Part shown: positions 1-9,978 of the stretch, one piece after another | Numbering within the stretch: position 1 is the stretch's first letter | How the letters are laid out: every line of letters begins with the position of its first letter | Origin: Bacteriovoracaceae bacterium UBA4097 | GTDB lineage: Bacteria; Bdellovibrionota; Bacteriovoracia; Bacteriovoracales; Bacteriovoracaceae | Length of the DNA stretch: 64,000 nucleotides | Assembly: GCA_002381765.1 (NCBI GenBank) | Contig: DFXX01000037.1 | Span: forward strand, 71,779-135,778 | Direction: 5' to 3' | Translations under genes and position numbers: made by a program | Notes under the pieces: model-generated | Seen by the model: the letters and a program-made list of their open reading frames with translations, nothing else | Told to the model about the DNA's origin: nothing | Database searches by the model: none

Positions 1-2
1 TC

Positions 3-770
3 TTCAACATGGCCTTTGCTGGAGTCGATTCTCTTACCGTTAAGAATCTAGATCTCAATTATCAAAGGCCCTATGGGAGTGGGCAGGTAGAGAAGGCCAG
101 TCTTGGTCTCTCCTTACATGAAAGGCCCTACTTCGTGGAAGTTCATAGAACGGAAGAAGCCTTGAAGCTTGAGAGTCCTTTTTTTGATCTTTTTTGGAAT
201 TCTCCCATAAAGCTTTTTCATAATATGGAGCAGCTAGACGGAAAAAAGATGAATCTCTCTATTGGAAAACTCCATCATTCGGCCCATGCTCTTCACTTAA
301 TGGCCGCCCCAGAAGGGCAGGGGGAGTATAAGTTTGATCACCTGAGCTTAGAGTGCCAGGGGAGTTCTCTTTCCCCTGAGCTTCAGATTCGCTTAATGGA
401 AGACTGCCGAGAGGACATGGAACTAGTAGCAAAGAAAGTGGATGTTCCCACTGACTTTATCCTGGTTGATCTTTTAAGCAAGCTTCCCAAGGGGCCGCGT
501 GAGATGCAAGCACCTGCGGATCACCTGAGACTTACGACAGAAAAAGGTGACTTCTCCCTTGTCTTTTATCTTAAGTACTTCGTCTATGCTGGTCTCAGGG
601 CCTGGGGACATGTGAGTTTTACAGAGAATAATAAAATCATGCTTATAAGAGTGGATAGAATTAAATTTGGCTTCTTATCGGTAACTCAACTAGTTATGAA
701 TGAATTGGAGAGAAGAGTTAATCATCCTTCTGTTAAAGTTGAACCCCCATATATAAAAATCGAGCTTTAA
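3..770 (+). CDS. Hypothetical protein, possible LmeA/DUF2993-like lipid-binding domain (5' end may lie outside window)
   Basis: The frame is open to the left edge, so the protein may begin upstream; the first Met in view is at position 9. The visible part (about 254 residues) has no transmembrane segment. Its last 80 residues alternate hydrophobic strands with a pattern of strand, 'G-hydrophobic-SFTENNKI', helix, then a short beta end at IKIEL. This recalls DUF2993/LmeA-type periplasmic lipid-binding domains, but the resemblance is loose and is inference. It ends one base before the esterase start, so the two are probably co-transcribed. Product otherwise unknown. Confidence 0.5.
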   Translation, partial: FNMAFAGVDSLTVKNLDLNYQRPYGSGQVEKASLGLSLHERPYFVEVHRTEEALKLESPFFDLFWNSPIKLFHNMEQLDGKKMNLSIGKLHHSAHALHLMAAPEGQGEYKFDHLSLECQGSSLSPELQIRLMEDCREDMELVAKKVDVPTDFILVDLLSKLPKGPREMQAPADHLRLTTEKGDFSLVFYLKYFVYAGLRAWGHVSFTENNKIMLIRVDRIKFGFLSVTQLVMNELERRVNHPSVKVEPPYIKIEL

Positions 771-771
771 A

Positions 772-1458
772 ATGAAAACAGGACTCCAGCAGATTCAAGG
801 TATAGAGTGTCTTACAGTGAAAGGCGAGGCTTCTGATACTGCTGTTATTTTTCTTCATGGCTATGGTGCCAATATGCATGATCTCTTTCCTCTATGGCAG
901 ATGTGGCATCAGGATAAATTTGATTGGTACTTTCCTAATGGAGTTTTGGGACTCCCTATGGGGCATTACGAAGGCAGATCGTGGTTTTCTATCGATATTG
1001 AAAAGCTTGAAAAGGCCATGCGTGAGGGAACCTATCGCGATATGGGAAGCAGCATTCCCCCAGAGTTTGATGATACCCTGAAGCAGCTGGAGTTCCTGGT
1101 GACTGAAATCGCTGGGAAATATAAGAAAGTTATTATTGGAGGGTTCTCCCAAGGAGCGATGTGCGCTACTCACCTTGCTCTTAAAAATGGACTCAATTTT
1201 AGCGGTCTGGTCTTGTTATCAGGAAGTCTGCTGGCCCGAGAGCGTTTTCCGAATATGGCCCGTGGAATCCCTTTCTATCAATCTCATGGCACAGCAGATC
1301 CTATACTTCCTCTTGCCGGAGCAAGGGAGCTCGAGGGAAAACTTAATTCTTTAAACTTTCAGGGAAAGCTCAGAGTCTTCAATGGAGGACATGAGATTCC
1401 TCCATCAGTGATTCAAGAAGTGAAGCTTTTTTTAAAGCAAATTACAGACGAAGCATAA
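772..1458 (+). CDS. Phospholipase/carboxylesterase family alpha/beta hydrolase
   Basis: A 228-residue cytoplasmic serine hydrolase of the phospholipase/carboxylesterase (PF02230) type, usually acting on short-chain esters or lysophospholipids. It shows HGYGAN near residue 29 (oxyanion region), the nucleophile elbow GGFSQGA with Ser126, the acid in GTADPILP and the catalytic His in GGHEIP, in the normal family order. Length is typical. No signal peptide is visible. It starts one base after the preceding stop and its 3' end overlaps the convergent secreted-protein gene by 17 nt. Substrate cannot be told from sequence. Confidence 0.85.
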   Translation: MKTGLQQIQGIECLTVKGEASDTAVIFLHGYGANMHDLFPLWQMWHQDKFDWYFPNGVLGLPMGHYEGRSWFSIDIEKLEKAMREGTYRDMGSSIPPEFDDTLKQLEFLVTEIAGKYKKVIIGGFSQGAMCATHLALKNGLNFSGLVLLSGSLLARERFPNMARGIPFYQSHGTADPILPLAGARELEGKLNSLNFQGKLRVFNGGHEIPPSVIQEVKLFLKQITDEA

Positions 1459-2455
1459 AGCGAACGGCTTCTTCGGTAGAGTCAAAGAAGGTATCTCTTA
1501 TGTAAGAGAAGTCTCTATCGAAGTCCATCCCGTAGACACCGAAGTTTGCTCCACAATAACCACCAAAGATATCACGGATCTTACTTTGCTCTCTGCCTTC
1601 ATCTAAAGAGATGGGATCTTTCAAGAAGTAGCGACCGTCATTGGCAGAAGTAATAAACTCATAAGTCAGAGTCATCATGAGTGGTGCTGTATAGGCAAAT
1701 CTTGGGGAGAAGCCTTCTTCTCTGAGGGCCATGGCGAGGTAGAGAGGTACATAAAAATGATAGATGTTGCGATTCAAATGGGACTGAAGCTCCCTTGGAT
1801 AGAAGAGTTCTTGGTAATGGGCCTCGGAGAGATCCAGGACCAAGTTAATAGTGTTTATCACTCGAGAAAGAAGGACTTTATTGGCATTAAAGGCAGTATT
1901 GCCTTTAATGTCGGCCCGGTCCAGATAGGCCAGGTGAAGCTTCATGATTGAAGTATCCTGGAATAAGACGGCCATGACTTGGGCGGCCTTAAACTTGGTT
2001 TTATAATGTCCAAGAGTCAAAGACCAGATATTGAGATCAGAAAGCTCATGAGTCATAAATTTAGACAATTGTTCTTGCAGGTCCTGAAGATATACGGTGG
2101 TTTTAGTCTCCCCCAGAAGCTTTAGGAAATCATTCTTAAAGGCCACGAATACAAAGGATTTTGGATTCCAGGTCTTGGGTTCTATGGGCAAAAGATTTTT
2201 GTTATTTGAAAGGATAATATCGTAATCCAAAATTCTAATCTTATGCTTTACAGCTTCCTGACAAGAAAGCTGGTCAAAATAATTCATATAACGATTGCAG
2301 CGGTTGGCAATCAGAGTATATAGGGCATAATTTCTCATGGCCGCATTATGGGCCACAAAACGGAGTAGACCATTAACGCGCTTGCTCTCCTGAGGAGCTG
2401 CCTGAAGATTAAGAGTGAAAATCACAGCGAATAAAAACATAAGTGCATTTTTCAT
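1442..2455 (-). CDS. Secreted protein of unknown function
   Basis: A 337-residue protein with a clear Sec signal peptide: a hydrophobic run after MKNA, ending in a LQAA-type cleavage site near residue 19. The mature part is mostly helical, with scattered aromatics and Cys in the middle (NRCNRY, LSCQEA) and near the end (GGYCGAN). I recognise no family. It is divergent from sucA across a 171-bp gap and convergent with the esterase. The gene is real on the grounds of length, signal peptide and absence of a competing frame. Confidence 0.75.
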   Translation of the reverse strand: MKNALMFLFAVIFTLNLQAAPQESKRVNGLLRFVAHNAAMRNYALYTLIANRCNRYMNYFDQLSCQEAVKHKIRILDYDIILSNNKNLLPIEPKTWNPKSFVFVAFKNDFLKLLGETKTTVYLQDLQEQLSKFMTHELSDLNIWSLTLGHYKTKFKAAQVMAVLFQDTSIMKLHLAYLDRADIKGNTAFNANKVLLSRVINTINLVLDLSEAHYQELFYPRELQSHLNRNIYHFYVPLYLAMALREEGFSPRFAYTAPLMMTLTYEFITSANDGRYFLKDPISLDEGREQSKIRDIFGGYCGANFGVYGMDFDRDFSYIRDTFFDSTEEAVRFMLRL

Positions 2456-2559
2456 GGGCCTAAAATGGCGTAATGCTTTTTAAAGGTCAACTCTTTTGCT
2501 CGGAAATAACTTTGGTGGTGCGTCGCAAATTCTTAACTCATGATTTTTCTTGGTTTTAG

Positions 2560-2588
2560 TTTTCACTCGTGAGCCTTTGTCATATAAT
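2560..2588 (+). promoter_or_regulatory. Candidate sigma70 promoter of sucA
   Basis: TTTTCA (2560-2565, 4 of 6 to consensus) and a perfect TATAAT (2583-2588) with a 17-bp spacer. It would place the transcript start about 30 nt before the sucA ATG. No good Shine-Dalgarno is seen before that ATG. Confidence 0.6.
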
Positions 2589-2626
2589 AACTGCCATACA
2601 AAAACCTCTTATCTATCGGGCCAAAT

Positions 2627-5371
2627 ATGACTATTTCCCAAGATTTTTCCTACGTTTCTTCTTCCGACAATGCTTTCATCGATGGTTTATACGCCGATTT
2701 CAAAAAGAATCCTTCTTCGGTAGATTCTTCCTGGCAGCAGTTCTTCCAAGGTGTGGAGTTCGGTCTTAATCGCAGTGATTCTTCTGAAGCAGGTGAAGCA
2801 ACTGTCGGTAATCTTGGCAAGGAATTCAAAGTTTATCGCCTGATTGAGTCGTATCGTTGTCGTGGTCACTTGATATCAACCACCAATCCCATACGTGAAA
2901 GAGTGAATAGATTTCCTAAGTTAGAACTAGGTGATCATGGATTAACATCTGCTGATCTGGAAGAGTCTTTCACCATGGGTGAGACCTTGGGGTTAGGTAA
3001 AGCGAAACTCAAGGATATCATAGCCCATCTTAAGACTGTTTATTGCGGAACCATTGGTGTTGAATTCATGCACATCAATGATACTGAAGTCCGCGAGTGG
3101 TTTCGTGAGAAATATGAAACCGAAGCTAGCAGAAGACATTTTACCATCGAGAAGAAGAAAAGAATTCTCACTAAGCTTAATGAGGCCGTGGCCTTTGAAA
3201 ATTTCCTTCACACCAAGTATGTTGGACAAAAAAGATTTTCACTTGAGGGGGGAGAAAACACCATTCCCGCTTTGGATGCCATCATCAATGCTTCGGCCAA
3301 TCATGGAGTAGAAGAAGTTGTTATCGGTATGGCCCATCGTGGTCGCTTAAACGTTCTTGCAAATATCATGGGTAAAACCTATGAATACATCTTCAATGAA
3401 TTTGAAGGCCAGGCCACTCCAGATCTTACTATGGGAGACGGAGATGTGAAGTATCACATGGGATTCTCTTCTCATGTTAATACCACTGCCGGGAAGAAAG
3501 TTTATCTCAAGCTTATGCCGAATCCTTCTCACTTGGAAGCCGTCGATGCAGTTGTTCTGGGTTATACCAGGGCCCAAGGGGATACTCTCTATAATGAAGA
3601 TCCAAATAAACTTCTTCCTATTATCATTCATGGTGATGCGGCCGTTGCGGGCCAAGGTATTGTTTACGAAACGGTTCAGATGTCAGCCCTTAAGGGATAT
3701 AATGTCGGTGGGGCCATTCACTTTGTGATTAATAATCAGATTGGTTTTACTACTGACTTCGATGATGCCCGCTCATCCATCTATAGTACCAGTGTGGCGC
3801 GAGTTCTAGAGACCCCAGTGATTCACGTAAATGGCGATGACGCTGAGGCAGTGGTTTATGCCGTTGAACTTGCTTCAGAATTTAGAGCTAAGTTTCATAA
3901 GGATGTTTTTGTAGATATGGTTTGTTACAGAAAGCATGGGCATAATGAATCTGATGAGCCCAGATTCACTCAGCCATCATTTTATAAACTTATCACAAAG
4001 CATTCTAACCCTCGTGAAATCTATAAAGATAAACTCATTGAGGGTAAACAGATCGAATCCCAATTGGCCGTTCAGATGGAAGAGCAGTTTAAGAATCTTC
4101 TTCAAGACCGCTTCAATATGGTGAAACAGAAGCCCCTTCCTTATCTTTATCAAAAGCCAGAAGAACAGTGGCAATCTTTCCGCCGCTCAACTCCTAAAGA
4201 CTTTGATTATTCTCCAAAGACAGCAGTATCGAAAGAAGTGCTGGAAAAAAATCTTAAGGCCCTTACCTCGCTACCTAATGACTTCAGACCAATTCAAAAG
4301 ATTCAGAAGCTTTTAGAGGAAAGAACTAAAAGATGGGAAGACGATCAAATTGACTGGGCCTTGGGAGAGCACATGGCCTATGGCTCTCTTCTTCAGGAGG
4401 GTATCAATGTCAGAATGTCGGGCCAGGATTGTATCCGAGGAACCTTCTCTCATCGCCATGCAGGTGTTGTTGATGAAGAGATGAATAATAGACACATCTT
4501 TTTAAATGCCATCTCTGATAAGCAAGGTAAATATAAAATTTATAATTCCCTTCTCTCTGAGTACGCAGTTCTAGGCTTTGAATACGGCTATTCTCTGGGG
4601 TCGCCGAATTCACTTAATATTTGGGAAGCTCAGTTTGGAGATTTTGCTAACGGAGCGCAAACTATTATCGATCAGTTTATTTCCAGTGGTGAGTCTAAGT
4701 GGCAGCGCCAGAGTGGCGTAGTGATGTTTCTTCCTCATGGTTATGAGGGCCAGGGACCTGAGCATTCAAATGCCCGACCGGAGAGATTTCTTCAGTTGGC
4801 CGCTGAATGGAATATGGTGGTAGGAAACTTTACGACTCCTGCTAATATTTTCCATGCCCTTCGTCGTCAGGTGAAGTGGGATTTCCGTAAGCCTCTCATC
4901 ATCTTCACTCCTAAATCTCTCTTAAGACACCCTGAATGTGTCTCTTCTAAAGAAGACTTCATCACTGGTGGCTTCCAGGAAATTATCGATGACTCCTACG
5001 TCAATGCTAAGGATGTGAAGCGTTTGGTAATGTGTACTGGTAAGGTTTATTACGATCTTAAGGCCAAGCAGCAAAAAGATAAGCGCAAAGATGTGGCCTT
5101 GGTTCGTCTTGAGCAATTATATCCAATGCCAGAAGAGCAGAGTTGGAAGCTTCTCGAAAAATATAAAAATGCTGAGAAGGTTTGGGTTCAAGAAGAGCCA
5201 AAAAACATGGGTGCCTTCACCTTCCTTCGTCGCTATGAGCAGTTTGATGATTTTAAACTGATTGCCAGAAAATCCTCTGCTTCTCCTGCAACCGGATATG
5301 CCAGTGTCCATGCCAGTGAGCAAACAAGAATTATAAACACCGCCTTCGCTGAAAAAATCGAATTAGTTTAA
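2627..5371 (+). CDS. sucA: 2-oxoglutarate dehydrogenase E1 component
   Basis: Thiamine-diphosphate-dependent E1 subunit of the 2-oxoglutarate dehydrogenase complex: decarboxylates 2-oxoglutarate and passes the succinyl group to the E2 lipoyl arm. At 914 residues it has the normal family length. The N-terminal E2-binding stretch ([17 protein letters not shown]) is present; the thiamine-diphosphate site is seen as [10 protein letters not shown] and GDDAEAV, and the C-terminal transketolase-like half has [15 protein letters not shown] and [13 protein letters not shown]. The frame is followed by sucB after 11 nt and by lpdA, the classical operon. It is preceded by a good -10 box. Confidence 0.97.
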   Translation: MTISQDFSYVSSSDNAFIDGLYADFKKNPSSVDSSWQQFFQGVEFGLNRSDSSEAGEATVGNLGKEFKVYRLIESYRCRGHLISTTNPIRERVNRFPKLELGDHGLTSADLEESFTMGETLGLGKAKLKDIIAHLKTVYCGTIGVEFMHINDTEVREWFREKYETEASRRHFTIEKKKRILTKLNEAVAFENFLHTKYVGQKRFSLEGGENTIPALDAIINASANHGVEEVVIGMAHRGRLNVLANIMGKTYEYIFNEFEGQATPDLTMGDGDVKYHMGFSSHVNTTAGKKVYLKLMPNPSHLEAVDAVVLGYTRAQGDTLYNEDPNKLLPIIIHGDAAVAGQGIVYETVQMSALKGYNVGGAIHFVINNQIGFTTDFDDARSSIYSTSVARVLETPVIHVNGDDAEAVVYAVELASEFRAKFHKDVFVDMVCYRKHGHNESDEPRFTQPSFYKLITKHSNPREIYKDKLIEGKQIESQLAVQMEEQFKNLLQDRFNMVKQKPLPYLYQKPEEQWQSFRRSTPKDFDYSPKTAVSKEVLEKNLKALTSLPNDFRPIQKIQKLLEERTKRWEDDQIDWALGEHMAYGSLLQEGINVRMSGQDCIRGTFSHRHAGVVDEEMNNRHIFLNAISDKQGKYKIYNSLLSEYAVLGFEYGYSLGSPNSLNIWEAQFGDFANGAQTIIDQFISSGESKWQRQSGVVMFLPHGYEGQGPEHSNARPERFLQLAAEWNMVVGNFTTPANIFHALRRQVKWDFRKPLIIFTPKSLLRHPECVSSKEDFITGGFQEIIDDSYVNAKDVKRLVMCTGKVYYDLKAKQQKDKRKDVALVRLEQLYPMPEEQSWKLLEKYKNAEKVWVQEEPKNMGAFTFLRRYEQFDDFKLIARKSSASPATGYASVHASEQTRIINTAFAEKIELV

Positions 5372-5382
5372 AAGGATTATAT

Positions 5383-6594
5383 ATGGTTGATGTTAAAGTT
5401 CCGAGTGTTGGAGAGTCTATCAGTGAAGTTACCATCGCAAGCTGGGTTAAGGGCGATGGGGATATGGTAAAGCTTGATGAAGTTATCTGTTCCATAGAAT
5501 CAGATAAAGCAACTTTAGAGATTTCTGCTCCTAAGGCAGGAAAGCTTAAAGTCCTGGTGGCCGAAGGTGAGACCGTGGCCATTGGTGCAAAGATTGCTGA
5601 AGTGGATGAAACAGCTTCTGCAGGAGCCTCTGCTACCCCTGAAAAAACTGCTCCTAAAACTGAAGCTCCTGCACCAAAAGCTGAGGCAAGTAGTGGTGAT
5701 AAGAATTATCCTTCTCCGGCAGCGGCCAAAATCCTTGCAGAGAAAGGTATTGAATCATCTGCCGTTCAAGGAAGTGGAAAAGAAGGCCGCATTACTAAAG
5801 CCGATGCCATGAGTGCTCAGAAAACTGAGGTTAGCTCGGGAGCGGATACAGAATTGAAGGTTCTTGCTCAAAAAACGATATCTCAATCATTTTCACGGGA
5901 AATTAAGCGTGAAAAGATGAGTGGTCTCAGAAAGACAATTGCTAACAGATTGGTCACAGCTAAAAATACTACGGCCATGCTTACGACTTTCAATGAAGTC
6001 GACATGTCTGCGGTTATGGAAATTAGAAAAAAATATAAGGAAAGCTTTAAGGATAAGCATGGTGTTGGTTTGGGCTTTATGAGTTTCTTTACCAAAGCCG
6101 TGTGTGCGGCCCTTCGACAATTCCCAGCTGTAAACGGCATGATCGATGGGAATGAAATCGTTTATCACAATTATGCCGATGTTGGTGTGGCCGTATCTAC
6201 TCCTAGAGGTCTAGTCGTTCCTGTTATCAGAAATGCGGAAAGCATGGGAATGGCACAGATTGAATCCAAAATTATTGAACTGGCCACTCGCGCTCGTGAT
6301 GGTAAAATCACGATTGAAGAAATGCAGGGTGGAACATTTACCATAACGAATGGTGGTATTTTTGGATCTATGCTCTCGACTCCTATTTTAAATGCTCCTC
6401 AATCGGCGATCCTTGGTCTGCATAATATTGTTGAGCGCCCAGTGGCCGTGAATGGTCAGGTTGTCATTCGTCCAATTATGTATCTTGCTCTCTCCTATGA
6501 TCATCGAATCGTCGATGGTAGAGAGTCTGTTTCCTTCCTCAAAGCAGTGAAGGAAATGATTGAAGATCCGTCTCGTTTACTTTTAGACATTTAA
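5383..6594 (+). CDS. sucB: Dihydrolipoyllysine-residue succinyltransferase (E2)
   Basis: Core acyltransferase of the 2-oxoglutarate dehydrogenase complex. Residues 1-75 form one lipoyl domain with the modified Lys42 in ESDKATLE; an Ala/Pro/Lys-rich linker follows; a peripheral subunit-binding domain lies near residues 108-145 ([25 protein letters not shown]); the catalytic domain fills the rest and ends with the active-site YDHRIVDG. Single lipoyl domain and 403 residues are typical of SucB rather than pyruvate-specific AceF. An AAAGGA Shine-Dalgarno overlaps the sucA stop. Translational coupling within sucA-sucB-lpdA is likely. Confidence 0.96.
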   Translation: MVDVKVPSVGESISEVTIASWVKGDGDMVKLDEVICSIESDKATLEISAPKAGKLKVLVAEGETVAIGAKIAEVDETASAGASATPEKTAPKTEAPAPKAEASSGDKNYPSPAAAKILAEKGIESSAVQGSGKEGRITKADAMSAQKTEVSSGADTELKVLAQKTISQSFSREIKREKMSGLRKTIANRLVTAKNTTAMLTTFNEVDMSAVMEIRKKYKESFKDKHGVGLGFMSFFTKAVCAALRQFPAVNGMIDGNEIVYHNYADVGVAVSTPRGLVVPVIRNAESMGMAQIESKIIELATRARDGKITIEEMQGGTFTITNGGIFGSMLSTPILNAPQSAILGLHNIVERPVAVNGQVVIRPIMYLALSYDHRIVDGRESVSFLKAVKEMIEDPSRLLLDI

Positions 6595-6604
6595 GGAATT
6601 GAAA

Positions 6605-8008
6605 ATGGAACAGTTTGATCTTGTCGTTATTGGTTCAGGACCTGGTGGATATATCGCGGCCATTCGTGCAGCTCAGTTAAAGATGAAGGTGGCGATTATC
6701 GAGCGCTATAATACTTTAGGTGGAACTTGCTTGAATGTGGGTTGCATCCCTTCTAAGGCCTGGCTTGATTCCTCTGAAAGGTATCATGAGACTGTTCATT
6801 CTCATTCCATACACGGCATTGAAGTCGGCGAAGTAAAGCTTGATGTTAAAAAAATGAGTGCTCGTGTTGCCAAGGTGGTTGAGGGCATTACTGGTGGTGT
6901 CTCTTTTCTCATGAAGAAAAATAAAATTACTGTCTTTCATGGTCACGGATCTTTTAAAGACAAAAACACTGTTTTGATCACAGGAGAAAAGGGTAACCAG
7001 GAAATCTCTGCTAAGAATATCATCATTGCCACTGGTTCCAAGCCATCTGGCCTTCCGGGAGTAGAGATCGATAAGGAAAGAGTTATCACTTCTACCGAAG
7101 CCTTGAAGCTTCAGGAAGTTCCCAAACATCTTATCGTTATTGGGGGTGGAGTCATCGGTCTGGAGCTTGGTTCAGTCTTCAAAAGGTTGGGATCAAAGGT
7201 TTCGGTGGTCGAATATGCTGATTCTTGTATTGCCACTATGGATGTAGACATGGGGAAAGAACTTCAAAAAGTTCTTAAAAAAGATGGAGTTGAATTTTAT
7301 CTGGGCCATGGGGTGACTGCGGTTGATCGCAAAAAAAATGAAGTCAGTGTTAAGGCCAAGAATAAAACTTCCGGTGAAGAAATTGAACTTAAAGGTGACT
7401 ACTGTTTAGTGGCCGTTGGCCGTCGTCCTTATACCGATAGCCTTAATCTTGAGAAGGCGGGGCTCTCAGTTGACGAGAGAGGTCGCATCCCGGTTAATGA
7501 TCATCTTCAGACAGCTGTTCCTCATATCTGGGCGATTGGCGATGTGGTGAAGGGTGCCATGCTTGCTCATAAGGCCGAAGAAGAAGGTGTGTTTGTGGCC
7601 GAGTATATGGCCGGACAGAAGCCTCATATCAATTACAATCTTATTCCAGGAGTCGTTTATACCTGGCCAGAAGTTGCTGGTGTAGGTTTTACTGAACAGG
7701 AACTTAAACAAAAAGGTACTGAGTACAAAGTTGGAAAGTTTCCTTTCTTGGCACTGGGCAGGGCCAAGGCCTCGAATGAGAGTAATGGAGTTATTAAGGT
7801 TCTCGCGGATAAGCATACTGATGAGATTTTAGGCGTTCATATGATCGGTCCTAGAACCGCCGATATGATTGCGGAAGCCGTGGTGGCAATGGAATTCAGA
7901 GCTTCAGCTGAGGATATTGGCAGAATATCTCATGCTCATCCAACATACTCGGAAGGTTTCAAAGAGGCCTGTCTTGCAGCGACTGATAATCGTGCCTTGA
8001 ATATGTAA
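6605..8008 (+). CDS. lpdA: Dihydrolipoyl dehydrogenase (E3)
   Basis: FAD-dependent E3 that reoxidises dihydrolipoamide with NAD+. It shows the FAD dinucleotide motif GSGPGGY, redox-active disulfide GGTCLNVGCIPSK, NAD motif GGGVIGLELG, second FAD motif AIGDVV, and the catalytic His-Glu of HAHPTYSEGFKEA. I chose ATG 6605 because AAGGA lies 7 nt upstream; an in-frame TTG at 6599 would add two residues. It sits 10 nt after sucB, and as the only E3 in view it may also serve other 2-oxo-acid complexes. About 467 residues, normal length. Confidence 0.96.
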   Translation: MEQFDLVVIGSGPGGYIAAIRAAQLKMKVAIIERYNTLGGTCLNVGCIPSKAWLDSSERYHETVHSHSIHGIEVGEVKLDVKKMSARVAKVVEGITGGVSFLMKKNKITVFHGHGSFKDKNTVLITGEKGNQEISAKNIIIATGSKPSGLPGVEIDKERVITSTEALKLQEVPKHLIVIGGGVIGLELGSVFKRLGSKVSVVEYADSCIATMDVDMGKELQKVLKKDGVEFYLGHGVTAVDRKKNEVSVKAKNKTSGEEIELKGDYCLVAVGRRPYTDSLNLEKAGLSVDERGRIPVNDHLQTAVPHIWAIGDVVKGAMLAHKAEEEGVFVAEYMAGQKPHINYNLIPGVVYTWPEVAGVGFTEQELKQKGTEYKVGKFPFLALGRAKASNESNGVIKVLADKHTDEILGVHMIGPRTADMIAEAVVAMEFRASAEDIGRISHAHPTYSEGFKEACLAATDNRALNM

Positions 8009-8076
8009 CTAACTTGATCAGTCGGCATTAGTTAAGAAAGCTTTAATTGCAGAAGCCGCGGATTCTTTTTTATTCT

Positions 8077-8096
8077 GAGATCACAGGAGTGATCTC
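8077..8096 (+). promoter_or_regulatory. Perfect hairpin with the Shine-Dalgarno in its loop
   Basis: GAGATCAC (8077-8084), loop AGGA (8085-8088), GTGATCTC (8089-8096), directly abutting the ATG at 8097. The ribosome-binding AGGAG begins in the loop. The 8-bp perfect stem could control translation of the kinase, or be a protein operator. What it does is inference; the symmetry is directly seen. Confidence 0.6.
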
Positions 8097-9341
8097 ATGG
8101 AAATTGTTGATGATCTAGAAAGAATCAGGGTTAATGATCTAAAAAGCTACGGTATTTTAGATACTCCACCAGAGGTTAGCTACAATCAACTGGCTTTTCT
8201 TGCATCTATCACATGTGACACACCCGTGGCCTTAGTGAGCTTCATCGATAGTGAGCGGCAATGGTTTAAGGCGGCAGTAGGCATCGACATCAAGGAAATC
8301 CATCGTAAGACCTCAATGTGCATTAAAACCCTTGAGCAAGATCATGTTATCGTCATTCCTGATATGACTAGGAACCCCGACTATTCAGATAACTATTATG
8401 TCGTGGAAAAGAAGTTTGTCTTCTATGCAGGGGTACCTTTAACTAGTTGTCAAGGCCAGCGCATTGGCACCCTATGTGTCCTGGACTGGAAGCCCCATCA
8501 TCTTAGTGCTGAGCAAGTATCAACTCTTCAAATTATAGCGGCCCAAATCATCGATCAAAGCGAGATGAGAAAGCGTTATCGAGAAGGGGTAAAGGATATT
8601 TGGGATATGTCAAAATCTAAGCAGGAAATGGAGCATAAGTATCAATCTATTATCTATGCCGCAAAGACGCGTGCTCTGGCCGAAATAGTCTCGGGAGTTT
8701 CGCTAAAAATTTCTGATCCCTTAAATATGATAAGAGGAGGAGTTGGACAGATTTCTCAGCTGATGAAGGACCCTGAAAATACCTTTGATCTCTTAAGAAG
8801 AGAATTAGAGTTTATCGAGACCAATTGCTCCCGAATAGCAGATACTTTAAGAAGCATGAAGGTCTTCAGGCAAATCCATAATAATGAGGGAATGAAGGCC
8901 CTGGATTTTAGTCAGCTCGTCCATGATGTCTCTTCTTTGACTCTTGCTAAGATTAATCAGACAGGGAAATTTGAGATGGTGGTTGAAGACGGCATCATGA
9001 TCATTGGTAATCTTCAGCAACTAGCTCTTGCTCTCAATGGTCTCTTCGTTAATGCTTGCGAGGCCGTAGAGATGCTGCATGATAAAAGGATTAGTGTTCA
9101 TTTGAGAAGAGATGGGCCATTTGCTGTGCTTAAGATTTGTGATTGGGGATTGGGTGTGGAAGAGCATATTTATGAATTTATCTTTCAGCCTTTTTTTTCC
9201 ACTAAGGAAGAAGTCAGTCATCCAGGGCTCGGACTTTCTCTTTGTAAAACGATCATCGAGCGCCATTCGGGGACTATTGAATTAGAGCAGACTCATCGGC
9301 CTACAATATTTACTTTAAAAATGCCTTTGCCTACAATTTAA
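8097..9341 (+). CDS. GAF-domain histidine-kinase-like protein lacking the phospho-acceptor His
   Basis: A 414-residue soluble sensor. Residues about 15-160 are a GAF domain of the common YGILDTPPE...ERQWFKA type; a linker helix follows; then a dimerisation helix and an intact GHKL ATPase (N-box LFVNACEAVE, CDWGLGV, FQPFFSTKE, GLGLSL). In the H-box, where relatives read G-x-A-H-E-x-x-N-P-L, this protein reads GVSLKISDPL, so Leu203 stands where the His should be. It may be a pseudokinase, a phosphatase or a dimer partner of the paralogue at 10424. No response regulator is nearby. Its 3' end overlaps the convergent FecR-like gene by 11 nt. Confidence 0.88.
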   Translation: MEIVDDLERIRVNDLKSYGILDTPPEVSYNQLAFLASITCDTPVALVSFIDSERQWFKAAVGIDIKEIHRKTSMCIKTLEQDHVIVIPDMTRNPDYSDNYYVVEKKFVFYAGVPLTSCQGQRIGTLCVLDWKPHHLSAEQVSTLQIIAAQIIDQSEMRKRYREGVKDIWDMSKSKQEMEHKYQSIIYAAKTRALAEIVSGVSLKISDPLNMIRGGVGQISQLMKDPENTFDLLRRELEFIETNCSRIADTLRSMKVFRQIHNNEGMKALDFSQLVHDVSSLTLAKINQTGKFEMVVEDGIMIIGNLQQLALALNGLFVNACEAVEMLHDKRISVHLRRDGPFAVLKICDWGLGVEEHIYEFIFQPFFSTKEEVSHPGLGLSLCKTIIERHSGTIELEQTHRPTIFTLKMPLPTI

Positions 9342-9978
9342 GATAGCGTGCCTCGGAAATAAACTTAATTTCTTTTTCTGTCATCTTTCTAGGGGGCAAA
9401 AATTCAGATAACTTATCTGCAATACTCATGGTCTCTAGAGCATGAAGATGATGAAGACGAGACTCTCTTTCTCCTTCTCGATAGGTCGTCACCACGCCTT
9501 TTTCCACATAGATGTTTACGCTACTTAAAGGCAGGTGGCGGATGATGCTGAATTTTCCTTCACTGGATTCAAAGAAAGTGTTTCCACTTTTTACAATGAG
9601 TTTATAAGGATTTTGTGATTTTAGTTTTTCGGAAGAAAGAACTTTTACTGAACCAGAGAGAAGATGCAGAACCACTGATTTACTTTCATGATCGAGGGAG
9701 AGTGATATTTTACTTTTGGGGCTCATTCTTATCCATTGCCCATAAATACTCTTGGCCGTGAGAAAGGAATCATTTTTTGTTAGATACGATCCTTCTGAAA
9801 AGAGATCATCTTTGGCCTTTACAGCTTTTACAACATTCGGTGGAGTATAAGAAAGATAAGTAACAGTACCATGGGATTGGGTGACCTCCCCCAGAGAAGC
9901 CGGAGGGAGTTCTGCTCTGATATTGAAGGTTAGTATCAGGCCGCAAGCTGTGAGGAGTTTTTTTGTGAGTCGATCCAT
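9331..9978 (-). CDS. Secreted FecR-like domain protein
   Basis: A 215-residue exported protein with a signal peptide (LLTACGLILTFNIRA, cleavage near residue 22). The middle resembles a FecR beta domain: TAKSIYGQWIRMSPKSK, then SVVLHLLSGSVKVLS and KLIVKSGNTFFESSEGKF, the usual run of 'effect of charge/size, S-x-G-x-V, V-x-T' strands. Many such proteins in this lineage are not linked to iron uptake. It overlaps the 3' part of the upstream small membrane-protein gene by 43 nt, so the two are probably translated from one transcript. Family call is moderate. Confidence 0.6.
   Translation of the reverse strand: MDRLTKKLLTACGLILTFNIRAELPPASLGEVTQSHGTVTYLSYTPPNVVKAVKAKDDLFSEGSYLTKNDSFLTAKSIYGQWIRMSPKSKISLSLDHESKSVVLHLLSGSVKVLSSEKLKSQNPYKLIVKSGNTFFESSEGKFSIIRHLPLSSVNIYVEKGVVTTYREGERESRLHHLHALETMSIADKLSEFLPPRKMTEKEIKFISEARYLKL

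Noticed and set aside
6716..7129. 137-codon frame antisense to lpdA
   Set aside because: Covered by conserved lpdA coding sequence; no start signal or similarity.
8050..8076. Possible terminator after lpdA (AGAAGCCGCGGATTCTTTTTT)
   Set aside because: The stem has a mismatch and only a two-base loop, so a stable hairpin is not convincing.
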